DNA from: an uncultured Prevotellaceae bacterium | GTDB lineage: Bacteria > Bacteroidota > Bacteroidia > Bacteroidales > Bacteroidaceae | Assembly (NCBI GenBank): GCA_937898415.1 | Contig: CALDLA010000008.1 | Coordinates: 1 to 64,000 of the forward strand | DNA length: 64,000 nucleotides | Reading direction: 5' to 3' | Shown: positions 47,262 through 56,194 of the stretch, one piece after another | Layout of the letters: each line of letters begins with the position of its first letter | How positions within the stretch are numbered: position 1 is the first letter of the stretch | Notes under the pieces: generated by a model | The model's database searches: none | Seen by the model: only the letters and a program-made list of their open reading frames with translations | Told to the model about the DNA's origin: nothing | Position numbers and translations under genes: made by a program

Positions 47262-49871
47262 TTACTTTACCGTAAAGTCGAAGCTCTGCAAATCCTTGTC
47301 GAGCGAAGACGTTCCATAGAAAATTTTGTATTGACCGGGCATGACTGAGAGTTCGTCGATGCTCTCGTCATAGTATTCAAAGGCCTCGCCGTCCAGCGTG
47401 ATGGTGGCTGTTTTGGTCTCGCCGGGCTTCAGACTCAGTTTCTGGAAACCCTTCAGGGCCTTAATGGGAGCACCCTCGTCGCCCAGACGCTTTACATAGA
47501 CCTGTACGGTCTCGGTGCCTTCACGCTTGCCGGTGTTGGTCACGGGGACGGTGACGGTCACCTTGCCTTTCTTCTTCATTGACTTGCCTGACAGTTGTCC
47601 CTTGCCCAGGGCAAAGGTGGTGTAGCTCAGACCGTAGCCGAAGGCGTACTGGGGCTGGCCGGTGAAGTAGCGATATGTACGGTTCTTCATCGAGTAGTCC
47701 ATGAAGTCGGGCAGGTCGTCGTTAGAGCGATAGAACGTCACGGGCAGTTTGCCGCCAGGGTTGTAGTCGCCGAAGAGGACTTCTGCTAATGCCTTGGCGC
47801 CACCCTGACCGGGATACCAAGCCTGTAGCAGGGCGTCGTACTGACCTTCGACTGAACCGAAAGCGATGGCTGAACCTGAGCAGTTGACGAAAACGACAGG
47901 CTTGCCGGTCTTGTGCATGGCGGCGAGCAACAGCTGCTGCACCTTTGGCAGTTCGATGGTCTGCTTGTCGCCGCCCTCACCTTCCATACGGGCCGAGATA
48001 CCGCCTATGATGATGATGGCGTCGGCCACACTCATTTCCTTGGCCAGGTCGGTGAAGTCGGCCAGTTTGCGCTCGCAGATGTCGCCGCGCAGCATGGCGA
48101 AGTTTCCATTACCACGGCGGTATTCGATGACGACATCATAGTCCTTGCCCTTCTCCACGTTGAATGACTTGTATTCTACGCCACGGCGTCCGAAGCCAAA
48201 ACCACCACGTCGACCGCCGCCCTTGTTCTCCTCGACTACCTCGCCATTGACTTTCAGGATGTAGCCATTGTCGGTAGATAGCGTGTATTTCATCTCGCCA
48301 GTGAACGTAGCCGTGTATTTACCGCTGACGCGGACAGCAAGATTGTCGTTGTTGATGCCCTCGGCAAAGCCCCAGGCACCGAATGTCGAGAAATTCAGCT
48401 CGTTGTAGTAGCCGCTCTTGTCAGGGTTCTCGAAATTCGTGTCCCGATTGTTCCAGAACTCTACGAGCAAGCCCTTGCCGTCGTTGAACTCCTGTAGGTG
48501 GTGGATGGTGTTGAACTCGTCGTTCAGTTCACAAGCCTTCTGATAGATAATCTTGGTGTTGGGCAGTGCAGCCTTGATGCCACTGAGCAGTGAGTGCTGG
48601 TGGGTCTCGGTGGGTGTGCCACCGTAGTTACCGTTCAGCAGCTCGACGTCGTCGGCATTAGGACCAAGGACGGCCAGCGTCTTGATGCTCTTTGAGAGTG
48701 GCAACACAGCTTTGTTGTTCTCCAACAGCACCATCGACTCGCGGGCAGCCTGAGTAGCCAACTGGTCATGCTTCTCGCTGCTGATGACATCGGGACCAAG
48801 CTTAGCCCAAGGCAGCATATCGGCAGGGTCGAACATACCTAATTCGAAACGACCTGTCAGTGTGCGGCGCAGATGGCCGTCGAGGTCACTCTCCTTGATG
48901 AGACCTTGTTTCAGACCGTCGGCCAGATTCATAAAGACCTTGCCACACTCCAGGTCAGTTCCGTTGAGCACGGCATCGACAGAAGCCGATAGCGGATCCT
49001 TATGCGTCTCATGCTGACCGCGGTTGAAGAAGTTATTGATGGCGTCGCAGTCGGTGACTACCAAGCCGTCGTAACCCCACTTGTTGCGCAGGATGTCGAT
49101 GAGCAGACGGTCGCTGGTGCAGCAGGGTTTCCCTTCAAAGCGCTGGTAGGCACACATCACCTCGCGCACGTTACCTTTCTTTACCAAAGTCTTGAAAGCC
49201 GGCAGGTAGGTCTCCCACAGGTCGCGGTTCGTCGGTTCTACGTTCATGGAGTGGCGCAGAGGCTCCGGACCGCTGTGAACAGCGTAGTGCTTGGCACAGG
49301 CATGAGTCTTCAGGTAGTGCGGATCGTTGCCCTGCATACCGAGAACGGTCTGCAGTCCGAGAATAGCGTTCATATACGGGTCCTCGCCGCAGGTCTCCTG
49401 TCCGCGTCCCCAGCGTGGGTCACGGAAGATGTTCACGTTCGGGCACCAGAATGTCAGTTCCGGGTTGCCGGGGTAGTAGGTGACGCCCTGCGGTACATTG
49501 AACTGATTATGGTCAGAGCGGTTCCAGTTGGCACGGGCCTCGTCGCTGACCTGCGAGAAGACGTCGTAGACCAACTGCGCATTGAAGGCAGCCGCCATGC
49601 CGATAGGCTGTGGATAAACGGTGTAGCCGCCCTGGCGCACGCCGTGACAAGCCTCGCTCCACCAGTTGTAGCTGGGGATGCCGAGACGGTCTACCGAGGC
49701 CGACTTGTTCATCATCAGTCCGACCTTCTCGTCGGGTTTTAACATACCAAGCAGGTTTTCTACGCGGTCTGCGGTAGGCATCTTCGGATCCTGCCAGGGA
49801 TACTTGTTCTGGGCCGACGCGCTGGTCAAGGCCATCATGGCGGTCATAGCCGCCAAAACAGTTTTTTTCAT
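47262..49871 (-). CDS. GH3 glycosidase with PA14 insert (beta-xylosidase/beta-glucosidase type)
   Basis: An 869-residue GH3 enzyme with a signal peptide. The barrel domain (about 25-360) contains WWSEACHGV, CPNVNIFRDPRWGRGQET, KHYAVHSGPEPLRH and the nucleophile D274 in VVTDCDA. The sandwich domain follows, with a PA14 insertion (about 470-620) and a FnIII-like C-terminus. This layout matches Prevotella xylosidases of the Xyl3A type, so a role in xylan use is likely. The PA14 region contains a Gly/Arg-rich loop (GGGRRGGFGFGRRG). It is 33 bp after the double esterase gene and probably co-transcribed with it. Confidence 0.88.
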   Translation of the reverse strand: MKKTVLAAMTAMMALTSASAQNKYPWQDPKMPTADRVENLLGMLKPDEKVGLMMNKSASVDRLGIPSYNWWSEACHGVRQGGYTVYPQPIGMAAAFNAQLVYDVFSQVSDEARANWNRSDHNQFNVPQGVTYYPGNPELTFWCPNVNIFRDPRWGRGQETCGEDPYMNAILGLQTVLGMQGNDPHYLKTHACAKHYAVHSGPEPLRHSMNVEPTNRDLWETYLPAFKTLVKKGNVREVMCAYQRFEGKPCCTSDRLLIDILRNKWGYDGLVVTDCDAINNFFNRGQHETHKDPLSASVDAVLNGTDLECGKVFMNLADGLKQGLIKESDLDGHLRRTLTGRFELGMFDPADMLPWAKLGPDVISSEKHDQLATQAARESMVLLENNKAVLPLSKSIKTLAVLGPNADDVELLNGNYGGTPTETHQHSLLSGIKAALPNTKIIYQKACELNDEFNTIHHLQEFNDGKGLLVEFWNNRDTNFENPDKSGYYNELNFSTFGAWGFAEGINNDNLAVRVSGKYTATFTGEMKYTLSTDNGYILKVNGEVVEENKGGGRRGGFGFGRRGVEYKSFNVEKGKDYDVVIEYRRGNGNFAMLRGDICERKLADFTDLAKEMSVADAIIIIGGISARMEGEGGDKQTIELPKVQQLLLAAMHKTGKPVVFVNCSGSAIAFGSVEGQYDALLQAWYPGQGGAKALAEVLFGDYNPGGKLPVTFYRSNDDLPDFMDYSMKNRTYRYFTGQPQYAFGYGLSYTTFALGKGQLSGKSMKKKGKVTVTVPVTNTGKREGTETVQVYVKRLGDEGAPIKALKGFQKLSLKPGETKTATITLDGEAFEYYDESIDELSVMPGQYKIFYGTSSLDKDLQSFDFTVK

Positions 49872-49904
49872 ATTGGTTGTTTAATGTTAGTGTTTCGTGT
49901 TGAT

Positions 49905-51962
49905 TTAGAAGCCACCGCCACCGGGGAAACCACCACCGCCACCGGGGAAGCCGCCACCGCCACCGGGGAAGCCACCGCCGCCGCCACGACGGCCGCCGCC
50001 ACCGGGACGGCCGCCACCGAAGCCACCGCCACCGCCGAAGCCCGGGAATTGTGGGTCTGGCTGCTTCTGGATGTCAAGCAGCAGTTTTACCAATGCACGG
50101 CGACGCTGTGTCCATGTGGGATAGTCGTCGGCTTTGAGGGTGTTGATGCGGAATCCGGGCATCTGCATGCCGCCACCACCGCCACCCATGAAGTCCATTG
50201 GGCTGGTGGTGATGATACAGGGCTTAGCTTTGCCGTCGGCAATAAGTCGGTCGGTAATAGCATCTGCACCGCCCACCTTGAACCAGCTCTCCATGGTATC
50301 GTTCTCGCCGGGAACAAGCTGGATAAAGACAGGCATCGTACGTCCCTGCTGAGGCATGGGAGAGGTGTACCACGCTTCCTGACGCTCCAAGTCGTAGCCT
50401 ACACGTCCATGCTCGATTTCACCTTGAGAAGCAAAGTTGAAGGGTGAATGCGGGTTGTCCGCCACACTGTATTTGAAACCACGGTCGGGTGAGAGATACA
50501 TGTTGCTGGGGTCGGCCACGGGTGTGCCGTCGACGATGAAGCAGTATTTGAATGTCTCAAACAAATACTCATGCAATGTGGCTGACCAGACACCGTCGGA
50601 GTCGCGAACCATCACCATGTTCATGGGGAGCATCTCACATTCCAGTTCCACCTGCTTGGCTTCGGGAGCCTTGAAGCGGAAGGTAATCCCTTCTTCGGTA
50701 TATTCCGGCGAGATAATGGGACGCGGGAACAGACGGGCCATGACGCTGGGGGTGAACTGCTGCTCCTGACCGGTTTTGGCCGGTGCCGGCTTGCCCTCCT
50801 TCATAGCAGCCTCGGCAGCCTTCTTGTTGAACAGCAGTGGCAGGGTCTTGTACAGGAAGTACTTGGCGTTCATCCAGGTATGACCGAACTTGTCCGTTGT
50901 AAACTCCTTGACGCTCTTGATTCCTTTGTTGTCAAGGAATTCCATGTAGTCGCGGGCGTTGCCGTAGAGGAAGTCATCGGTGCCCACGCCGAGCCAGAAG
51001 AGGTGAATCTTCTTATTTGTATCGTCGGCATTGTCATAGACATCCTTGATGTCGGTGGAGGTAAAGGAACTGTACGAGCAGAGGTACGAGAACTTGTCGA
51101 GGTTCGTCAAGCCATTGTACAAGGCCTGGTTGCCGCCTCGTGAGAAACCGCCGATTGCACGGTTGTCACGGTTGTTGATGGTTCGGTAGTTCTTCTCGAT
51201 GTAAGGCATCAGGTCGTTGATAAGATCCTTGCTGAAAACGTCACCGCCAAAGCGGGTTTGCGGGGCACCCGATTCATCGGGCGTGGTGGCCTTCAGAGGC
51301 AGCAGCTTCGTGGGGTTGCCGTAAGGTAGCACGACTATCATCTCCTTTGCCTTGTTGTCAGCCAGTAGGTTGTCGAGGATGTAGTTCACGCGTCCTACCT
51401 TGTAATAGACCTCCTCCGTGTCGGTCGTACCGCTAATGAGGTAGAATACGGGATATTTCTTCTGGTCGCCCATGTTAAACTGCATTCCCATCGAGTTGTA
51501 GCTGGGTGGCAGATAGACGACGGCGGTGTTCGTGCCGCCAAGGCTCTTGGAATAGTAATGGATATATTCCATGCGGCCATGGGGTACATCCTTGATGTCA
51601 TGGGGAAGTGAACCGTCCTTCGACTTGATTTCGAGCAGACTGTTCTTGAAACCCTCGTTGGGGAAGTACTGCGGATTCTCCGGGTCCATGATGCTTACAC
51701 CGTCAACGATGTAGCAATAGGGATACATGTCGGGGGCTACCGGAGAGTTCTTGTCTCCTTTGATGCCGAGTGTGACCGTCCATAGTCCGTCAGTGCCACG
51801 TGTCATTTCATGACGCCCGGCAAACTGCACGTCAACCATGACTGATTTTGCCGAATCGTTCTTGTACTGGAACGTCACCGTTCCGTCATCGTTGCAGCGT
51901 GGCTGACCACTGGCAGTGGCAGTCCACAGCAACAGGCAGAGGTAAACCAATGCTTTTTTCAT
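49905..51962 (-). CDS. Secreted double-domain CE1-like esterase with glycine-rich tail
   Basis: A 685-residue protein with a signal peptide. Unit one has a CBM48-like domain (about 25-115) and a full CE1-type esterase (about 125-380) with G272-F-S274-R-G276, D329 or D330 in GTDD and H361 in FGHTW. Unit two has a similar CBM48-like domain (about 415-510), but its esterase (about 520-635) is short and lacks a nucleophile elbow. It runs instead into a Gly/Phe/Pro tail of 45 residues. It is probably a feruloyl or acetyl esterase on xylan. The downstream GH3 gene supports this. The second catalytic unit is likely dead or replaced. Confidence 0.8.
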   Translation of the reverse strand: MKKALVYLCLLLWTATASGQPRCNDDGTVTFQYKNDSAKSVMVDVQFAGRHEMTRGTDGLWTVTLGIKGDKNSPVAPDMYPYCYIVDGVSIMDPENPQYFPNEGFKNSLLEIKSKDGSLPHDIKDVPHGRMEYIHYYSKSLGGTNTAVVYLPPSYNSMGMQFNMGDQKKYPVFYLISGTTDTEEVYYKVGRVNYILDNLLADNKAKEMIVVLPYGNPTKLLPLKATTPDESGAPQTRFGGDVFSKDLINDLMPYIEKNYRTINNRDNRAIGGFSRGGNQALYNGLTNLDKFSYLCSYSSFTSTDIKDVYDNADDTNKKIHLFWLGVGTDDFLYGNARDYMEFLDNKGIKSVKEFTTDKFGHTWMNAKYFLYKTLPLLFNKKAAEAAMKEGKPAPAKTGQEQQFTPSVMARLFPRPIISPEYTEEGITFRFKAPEAKQVELECEMLPMNMVMVRDSDGVWSATLHEYLFETFKYCFIVDGTPVADPSNMYLSPDRGFKYSVADNPHSPFNFASQGEIEHGRVGYDLERQEAWYTSPMPQQGRTMPVFIQLVPGENDTMESWFKVGGADAITDRLIADGKAKPCIITTSPMDFMGGGGGGMQMPGFRINTLKADDYPTWTQRRRALVKLLLDIQKQPDPQFPGFGGGGGFGGGRPGGGGRRGGGGGFPGGGGGFPGGGGGFPGGGGF
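49908..50042. repeat. GGGGGFP coding repeat
   Basis: The end of the esterase gene encodes several copies of a G5-F-P unit plus Gly/Arg-rich spacers. At the DNA level it is an array of GGTGGCGGT/TTCCCC units, prone to slippage. The protein tail would be flexible and aromatic. Confidence 0.75.
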
Positions 51963-51998
51963 AGTTTTTCGTTTTTAGTTCAATTCATTTAATTGCAG

Positions 51999-52006
51999 CA
52001 AATATA
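51999..52006 (-). promoter_or_regulatory. -7 box of the esterase-GH3 operon
   Basis: TATATTTG on the minus strand, about 37 bp before the ATG at 51962. No clear -33 box. Confidence 0.5.
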
Positions 52007-52123
52007 ATAAAAAAAATGTTACGTTGTAATTTTCTTTAATGTTTTTTTATCATGAGACGCCATTTTGGGACATCAACAAAACATTGTGAAACATTCGGAA
52101 GGCTCAAGTAGTGATTTCTTTTG

Positions 52124-52131
52124 TACCTTTG
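52124..52131 (+). promoter_or_regulatory. -7 box of the GH31 operon
   Basis: TACCTTTG 25 bp before the ATG at 52156. It also argues against the more upstream start at 52111, which lies ahead of the box. Confidence 0.55.
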
Positions 52132-52155
52132 TACCCTATAAATCTGATAGGAGCG

Positions 52156-54315
52156 ATGAGGAATTTTCTTATGTTGGCTTTCATGCTGGCGTGTGGCCTG
52201 AACATGCAGGCTATGACTAAGCCTTTCGGTAACGGACGGCTTACGGTAACCATTGTGGCACGTAATGCCGTGCGGATTCAATATGCCGAAGGAGAGGTAA
52301 AGGATGATTTGCCAGACTGGATCTATGTGAAGCACGACGAGGTGAAGTCGCGTGACATCAAGGTTGACGTTGACGCCAAGCATCAGGTGCTGACCGTTAA
52401 GGACCGGAAGGGTAGGACCGTGTTCAAGGCCACGCGCCACCAGATGAAGGACGGAGAGGCCACCTTGGCCTTCGACTCACCTCAGGATGAATTCCTCTTC
52501 GGCCTTGGACAGTTTCAGGACGGCTATTCCAATGTCCGCGGTCTTAGCCGCCGTCTGACACAGGTGAACACCCAGATTAGTCTGCCCATGCTCTTGTCGA
52601 GTAAGGGCTATGGCATATTATGGAACAACTATGGACTTGTCGATTTCAACCCTGCGGACAGCAGTGTCACAATGACACGACGCAGTGGAGAGGGCGCGAG
52701 CGAGGTGGTGAATGTCACCACCACCGAGGGCGGCCGTCAGGAGGTCCGTCAGCGCAATCTCTATGATGCCACTGTCGATATTGCCGAAGAGGGTGACTAC
52801 GCCCTGCTGCTCGACGTCGGTCAGAAGATGGCTCGCCGTCATAACCTCGTGATTGACGGACAGACGGTCATCGACATGCAGAACACGTGGCTACCGCCCA
52901 CCACGTCGGCCATCGTCCACCTGACCGCAGGTCGCCACGCTGTGACGGCAGAGCTCTCAAGAGGGGATGCTCCTGTGCTTTATTATAATAAGGTGGAGAA
53001 TCAGACCGTATTCCGTTCACCCGTCGCCACTCAAGTTGATTATACCGTGTTCGTCGGTTCTGCTGACGAGGTGATTGCCGGTTATCGCGAACTGACAGGC
53101 CCTGCGCCGCTGATGCCCCGCTGGGCACTGGGCTATATCCACTGCCGTGAGCGCTTCCATTCCTCACAGGAAATCCTGGAGACGGCCAACCGCTTTAAGA
53201 AAGAGCGAATGCCCGTCGATGTGCTGGTGCAGGACTGGCAGTACTGGGGCAAGTATGGTTGGAACTCCATGCGCTTTGACGAGGAACACTATCCCGACCC
53301 GAAGGCGTTGACTGACAGCTTGCACCGTATGGGCATCAGGCTGATGGTATCTGTCTGGTCGAAGATTGACAAGAATTCCGACGTAGGCCGTGAGATGTCG
53401 GGCAAGAACTACTATATTCCCGGTACCGACTGGATAGACTTCTTCAACGCTGATGCAGCTGCAGCCTATTGGCGTAATTTCAACCAGCGGCTCGTTCCCC
53501 TTGGCATCGACGCCTGGTGGCAGGATGCTACTGAGCCTGAGAACGATGACCTCGTAGGCCGTCGCGTCAACAATGGCAAGTGGGCGGGCGAACAGGTACG
53601 TAACGTCTATCCCCTGCTGGTCAACAAGACGGTTTACGAAGGACTTGTTGAGGCTGGCCGTGACCCCATGATCCTCACTCGCTGTGGTTTCCCCGGCATC
53701 CAGCGCTATGGCTCAGCCCTGTGGAGTGGCGACGTGGGTAATGACTGGGAGACCTTCCGTCGACAGATTGTGGCCGGTTTAGGCGTGCAGGCCGCAGGTG
53801 TTCCCTGGTGGACCTATGATGCGGGCGGCTTCTTCCGTCCTGGTGACCAGTACACCAATCAGGACTATATCGAGCGGATGCTCCGCTGGATAGAGACATC
53901 TGTCTATCTGCCGCTGATGCGTGTCCACGGCTATATGAGCAATACCGAACCTTGGAATTATGGCTCTGAAGCACAGGCCATCATTACCGAATGCTTGAAA
54001 GAGCGTCAACGGCTGATGCCCTATATCGCTGCTTGTGCCGAACGTGTCTCGAAGGGAGGCTATACCCTGATGCGTCCGTTGGTCTTCGACTTTGCCGACG
54101 ACCCCGAGGCTTTGAAGCAGAAGTATGAGTACATGTTCGGTCCGAAGATGCTCATCAGTCCTGTGACAGAACCCGGTGTTACGGAGTGGAAGACCTATCT
54201 GCCGAAGAATAAGGAAGGATGGATGGACTATCGCACCAACCGCCACTACGACGGCGGGCAGACGGTCACGACGCCTGTTGACAAGGCACACATCCCTGTG
54301 TTCATTAGAATGTGA
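52156..54315 (+). CDS. GH31 glycosidase with PA14-like insert (alpha-xylosidase/alpha-glucosidase type)
   Basis: A 719-residue GH31 enzyme with a signal peptide (MRNFLMLAFMLACGLNMQA). An N-terminal beta domain contains FGLGQFQDG, and a PA14-like insert (about 198-275, with GDYALLLDVGQKMARRHNLV) precedes the barrel. The nucleophile is D457 in WWQDATEPEND and the acid/base D526 in WSGDVGND. The PA14 insert is known from Bacteroidetes alpha-xylosidases acting on xyloglucan, so that activity is plausible but not proven. It overlaps the downstream membrane gene region by spacing of 2 bp and should be translated with it. Confidence 0.85.
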   Translation: MRNFLMLAFMLACGLNMQAMTKPFGNGRLTVTIVARNAVRIQYAEGEVKDDLPDWIYVKHDEVKSRDIKVDVDAKHQVLTVKDRKGRTVFKATRHQMKDGEATLAFDSPQDEFLFGLGQFQDGYSNVRGLSRRLTQVNTQISLPMLLSSKGYGILWNNYGLVDFNPADSSVTMTRRSGEGASEVVNVTTTEGGRQEVRQRNLYDATVDIAEEGDYALLLDVGQKMARRHNLVIDGQTVIDMQNTWLPPTTSAIVHLTAGRHAVTAELSRGDAPVLYYNKVENQTVFRSPVATQVDYTVFVGSADEVIAGYRELTGPAPLMPRWALGYIHCRERFHSSQEILETANRFKKERMPVDVLVQDWQYWGKYGWNSMRFDEEHYPDPKALTDSLHRMGIRLMVSVWSKIDKNSDVGREMSGKNYYIPGTDWIDFFNADAAAAYWRNFNQRLVPLGIDAWWQDATEPENDDLVGRRVNNGKWAGEQVRNVYPLLVNKTVYEGLVEAGRDPMILTRCGFPGIQRYGSALWSGDVGNDWETFRRQIVAGLGVQAAGVPWWTYDAGGFFRPGDQYTNQDYIERMLRWIETSVYLPLMRVHGYMSNTEPWNYGSEAQAIITECLKERQRLMPYIAACAERVSKGGYTLMRPLVFDFADDPEALKQKYEYMFGPKMLISPVTEPGVTEWKTYLPKNKEGWMDYRTNRHYDGGQTVTTPVDKAHIPVFIRM

Positions 54316-54317
54316 AG

Positions 54318-56117
54318 ATGAAGAAGTTTTTGTATATCGTTGTGTGGCTCATAGCACTGGTTGTCATTACCGGTGCTTTGCTCTTTTTTGAGGGACATCT
54401 GCTGTGGAAGCTTCAGGAGATGAACCTGTTTCTTAGTACCTCGATGTTCCTGAAGGAACAGATGGTGGTGCCCGGTGGCCTGCTGACATGGGTCGGAATG
54501 TTTTTCACGCAGTTCTTTTATTGGCCGTGGTTAGGCGTGTTGCTGCTCGCTGCCTGGTGGTGGTTGCTGATGTGGCTCGTCAAGCGGGCATTCCGCATCC
54601 CAGACCTCTGGGCCGGACTGTTACTGATTCCCGTAGCGGTGCTGTTGATGCCCTTCGTTACCCAGGGCTATTGGATTTATGTACTGAAACTACAGGGGCA
54701 CTGCTTTACGGCCACTATTGGCACGACGGCTGTGGCTGCGCTTTTGTGGTTATACCGCTTATTGCCCTCCAAGTATTATCTGCGGACGGCTTTTGTCTTT
54801 CTGACCTGTGCCTTAGGCTATCCGCTGATGGGTATTTACGGTCTTGCCGCCCCGTTGTTGATGGCTCTCTGGTCGTGGAGGTTGAAGGAGCATTCGCTGA
54901 CCGACACCGTGGTGGCTTTCCTGAGTGCCGTTGCCGTACCGCTGTTCTGTTACCGCTTTATCTTCTATCAGACAAACCTGGCGAACATCTATTACGCCGG
55001 TCTTCCCCTTTTCTACATCACAGAGGAGTATCACGCCTATTATACTCCTTATTATCTGTTGGCATTGTTCTTCGTCGTGCTGGCCTTGGTTCCCCTGAAG
55101 TCCACAGCCAAGCCTCTGAAGCCCGTCATTGTGCAGGCAGTCATGTTGGTCGCCGTGGCTTTCGGCGTGTTCCATTTCTGGTTCAAGGACGAGAACTTCC
55201 ACCGCGAATTGGCCATGCAGCACCTCGTCGAGCAGCTCGACTGGGAAGGAGTACTGCAGGAGGCTGCCCGTCAGCAGGATGAGCCTACCCGCGCCATTGT
55301 GATGATGAAGAACCTGGCCCTGGGCCGTCTTGGTCGTCAGGGCAGCGAGATGTACCTTTACAAAAACGGCTCCAAGCCATATAACGCCCCCTATGGTATG
55401 CGTACCATGTTGGCCGTCGGACCGCTTGTCTATTACCAGTACGGAATATTGAACTATAGTGTCCGTCTCTGTACGGAGATGGGCGTTGAGTTCGGCTGGC
55501 GTGCCGAACACCTGAAGACGCTGGCCAAGTGCGCTATCTTGAATGGTGAGAAAGCTCCAGCCCGCAAATACTTGGGACTGCTACAGCATACGCTCTTCTT
55601 CAAGGACTGGGCTGACCAGAACCGGAGTCTTATCGGCGATACGGCGGCTATCGCCCGCCATCCTGAGTATGGTCCCGTCCGTCTGATGATGCATTACGAC
55701 AACGACCTGAATGCCGATGAGGGAAATGTCGAGAGTTTCCTGATGAACCAATTAGCCAGTAGCACCTATGCCGGCAACCCGCTGTTCACAGAGCAGACGC
55801 TCTTAGCCTCGCTATGGACCCGTAATGCCAAGCAGTTCTGGTATCATTTCTACGACTATGTCAATCAGCATGCTGATGATGGCATACCTATCTATTATCA
55901 GGAGGCTGCCTACCTCTTTGGCTATTTGGAGGAACGCCCGGACCTTGACCGTTTCCCTGTCAGTGCCGGGGTGAAGGAGTCGTTCCAGCATTTCATGGAA
56001 TCTGCTTCGCGTTATAACGATGCTGACATTGAGGTGGCCCGACAGGGGTTATATCCCTTTTTCGGGCAGACTTACTTTTATGAGTATTATGTGATGGACC
56101 ATCTACCGGAATATTGA
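54318..56117 (+). CDS. DUF6057 integral membrane protein
   Basis: A 599-residue protein with about eight to ten transmembrane segments in the first half (about 5-300) and a soluble, TPR-like helical second half (about 305-599) ending PFFGQTYFYEYYVMDHLPEY. I match it to DUF6057 from its layout; no enzymatic motif is visible. I take the ATG at 54318; a GTG two codons earlier overlaps the GH31 stop. It lies between GH31 and a CXXCH lipoprotein in one direction, and the spacing suggests a common operon. Confidence 0.75.
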   Translation: MKKFLYIVVWLIALVVITGALLFFEGHLLWKLQEMNLFLSTSMFLKEQMVVPGGLLTWVGMFFTQFFYWPWLGVLLLAAWWWLLMWLVKRAFRIPDLWAGLLLIPVAVLLMPFVTQGYWIYVLKLQGHCFTATIGTTAVAALLWLYRLLPSKYYLRTAFVFLTCALGYPLMGIYGLAAPLLMALWSWRLKEHSLTDTVVAFLSAVAVPLFCYRFIFYQTNLANIYYAGLPLFYITEEYHAYYTPYYLLALFFVVLALVPLKSTAKPLKPVIVQAVMLVAVAFGVFHFWFKDENFHRELAMQHLVEQLDWEGVLQEAARQQDEPTRAIVMMKNLALGRLGRQGSEMYLYKNGSKPYNAPYGMRTMLAVGPLVYYQYGILNYSVRLCTEMGVEFGWRAEHLKTLAKCAILNGEKAPARKYLGLLQHTLFFKDWADQNRSLIGDTAAIARHPEYGPVRLMMHYDNDLNADEGNVESFLMNQLASSTYAGNPLFTEQTLLASLWTRNAKQFWYHFYDYVNQHADDGIPIYYQEAAYLFGYLEERPDLDRFPVSAGVKESFQHFMESASRYNDADIEVARQGLYPFFGQTYFYEYYVMDHLPEY

Positions 56118-56193
56118 AGAGTGAAGAGTGAAGAGTGAAAAGTGAAGAGTGAAAAGTGAAGAGTGAAAAGTGAAGAGTGAAAAGTGAAAAGTA
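56117..56193. repeat. GAAGAGTGAAAAGT simple sequence repeat
   Basis: About ten copies of AGTGAAGAGTGAAA units directly after the DUF6057 stop and before the next start codon. The same unit recurs at 57680 and, inverted, at 25824. Confidence 0.8.
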
Positions 56194-56194
56194 T

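Noticed and set aside
49884..50447. 187-codon plus-strand ORF rich in Ala/Thr/Glu
   Set aside because: It is the antisense shadow of the glycine-rich tail of the esterase; the A-T-G-E-A repeat arises from the GGTGGCGGT array.
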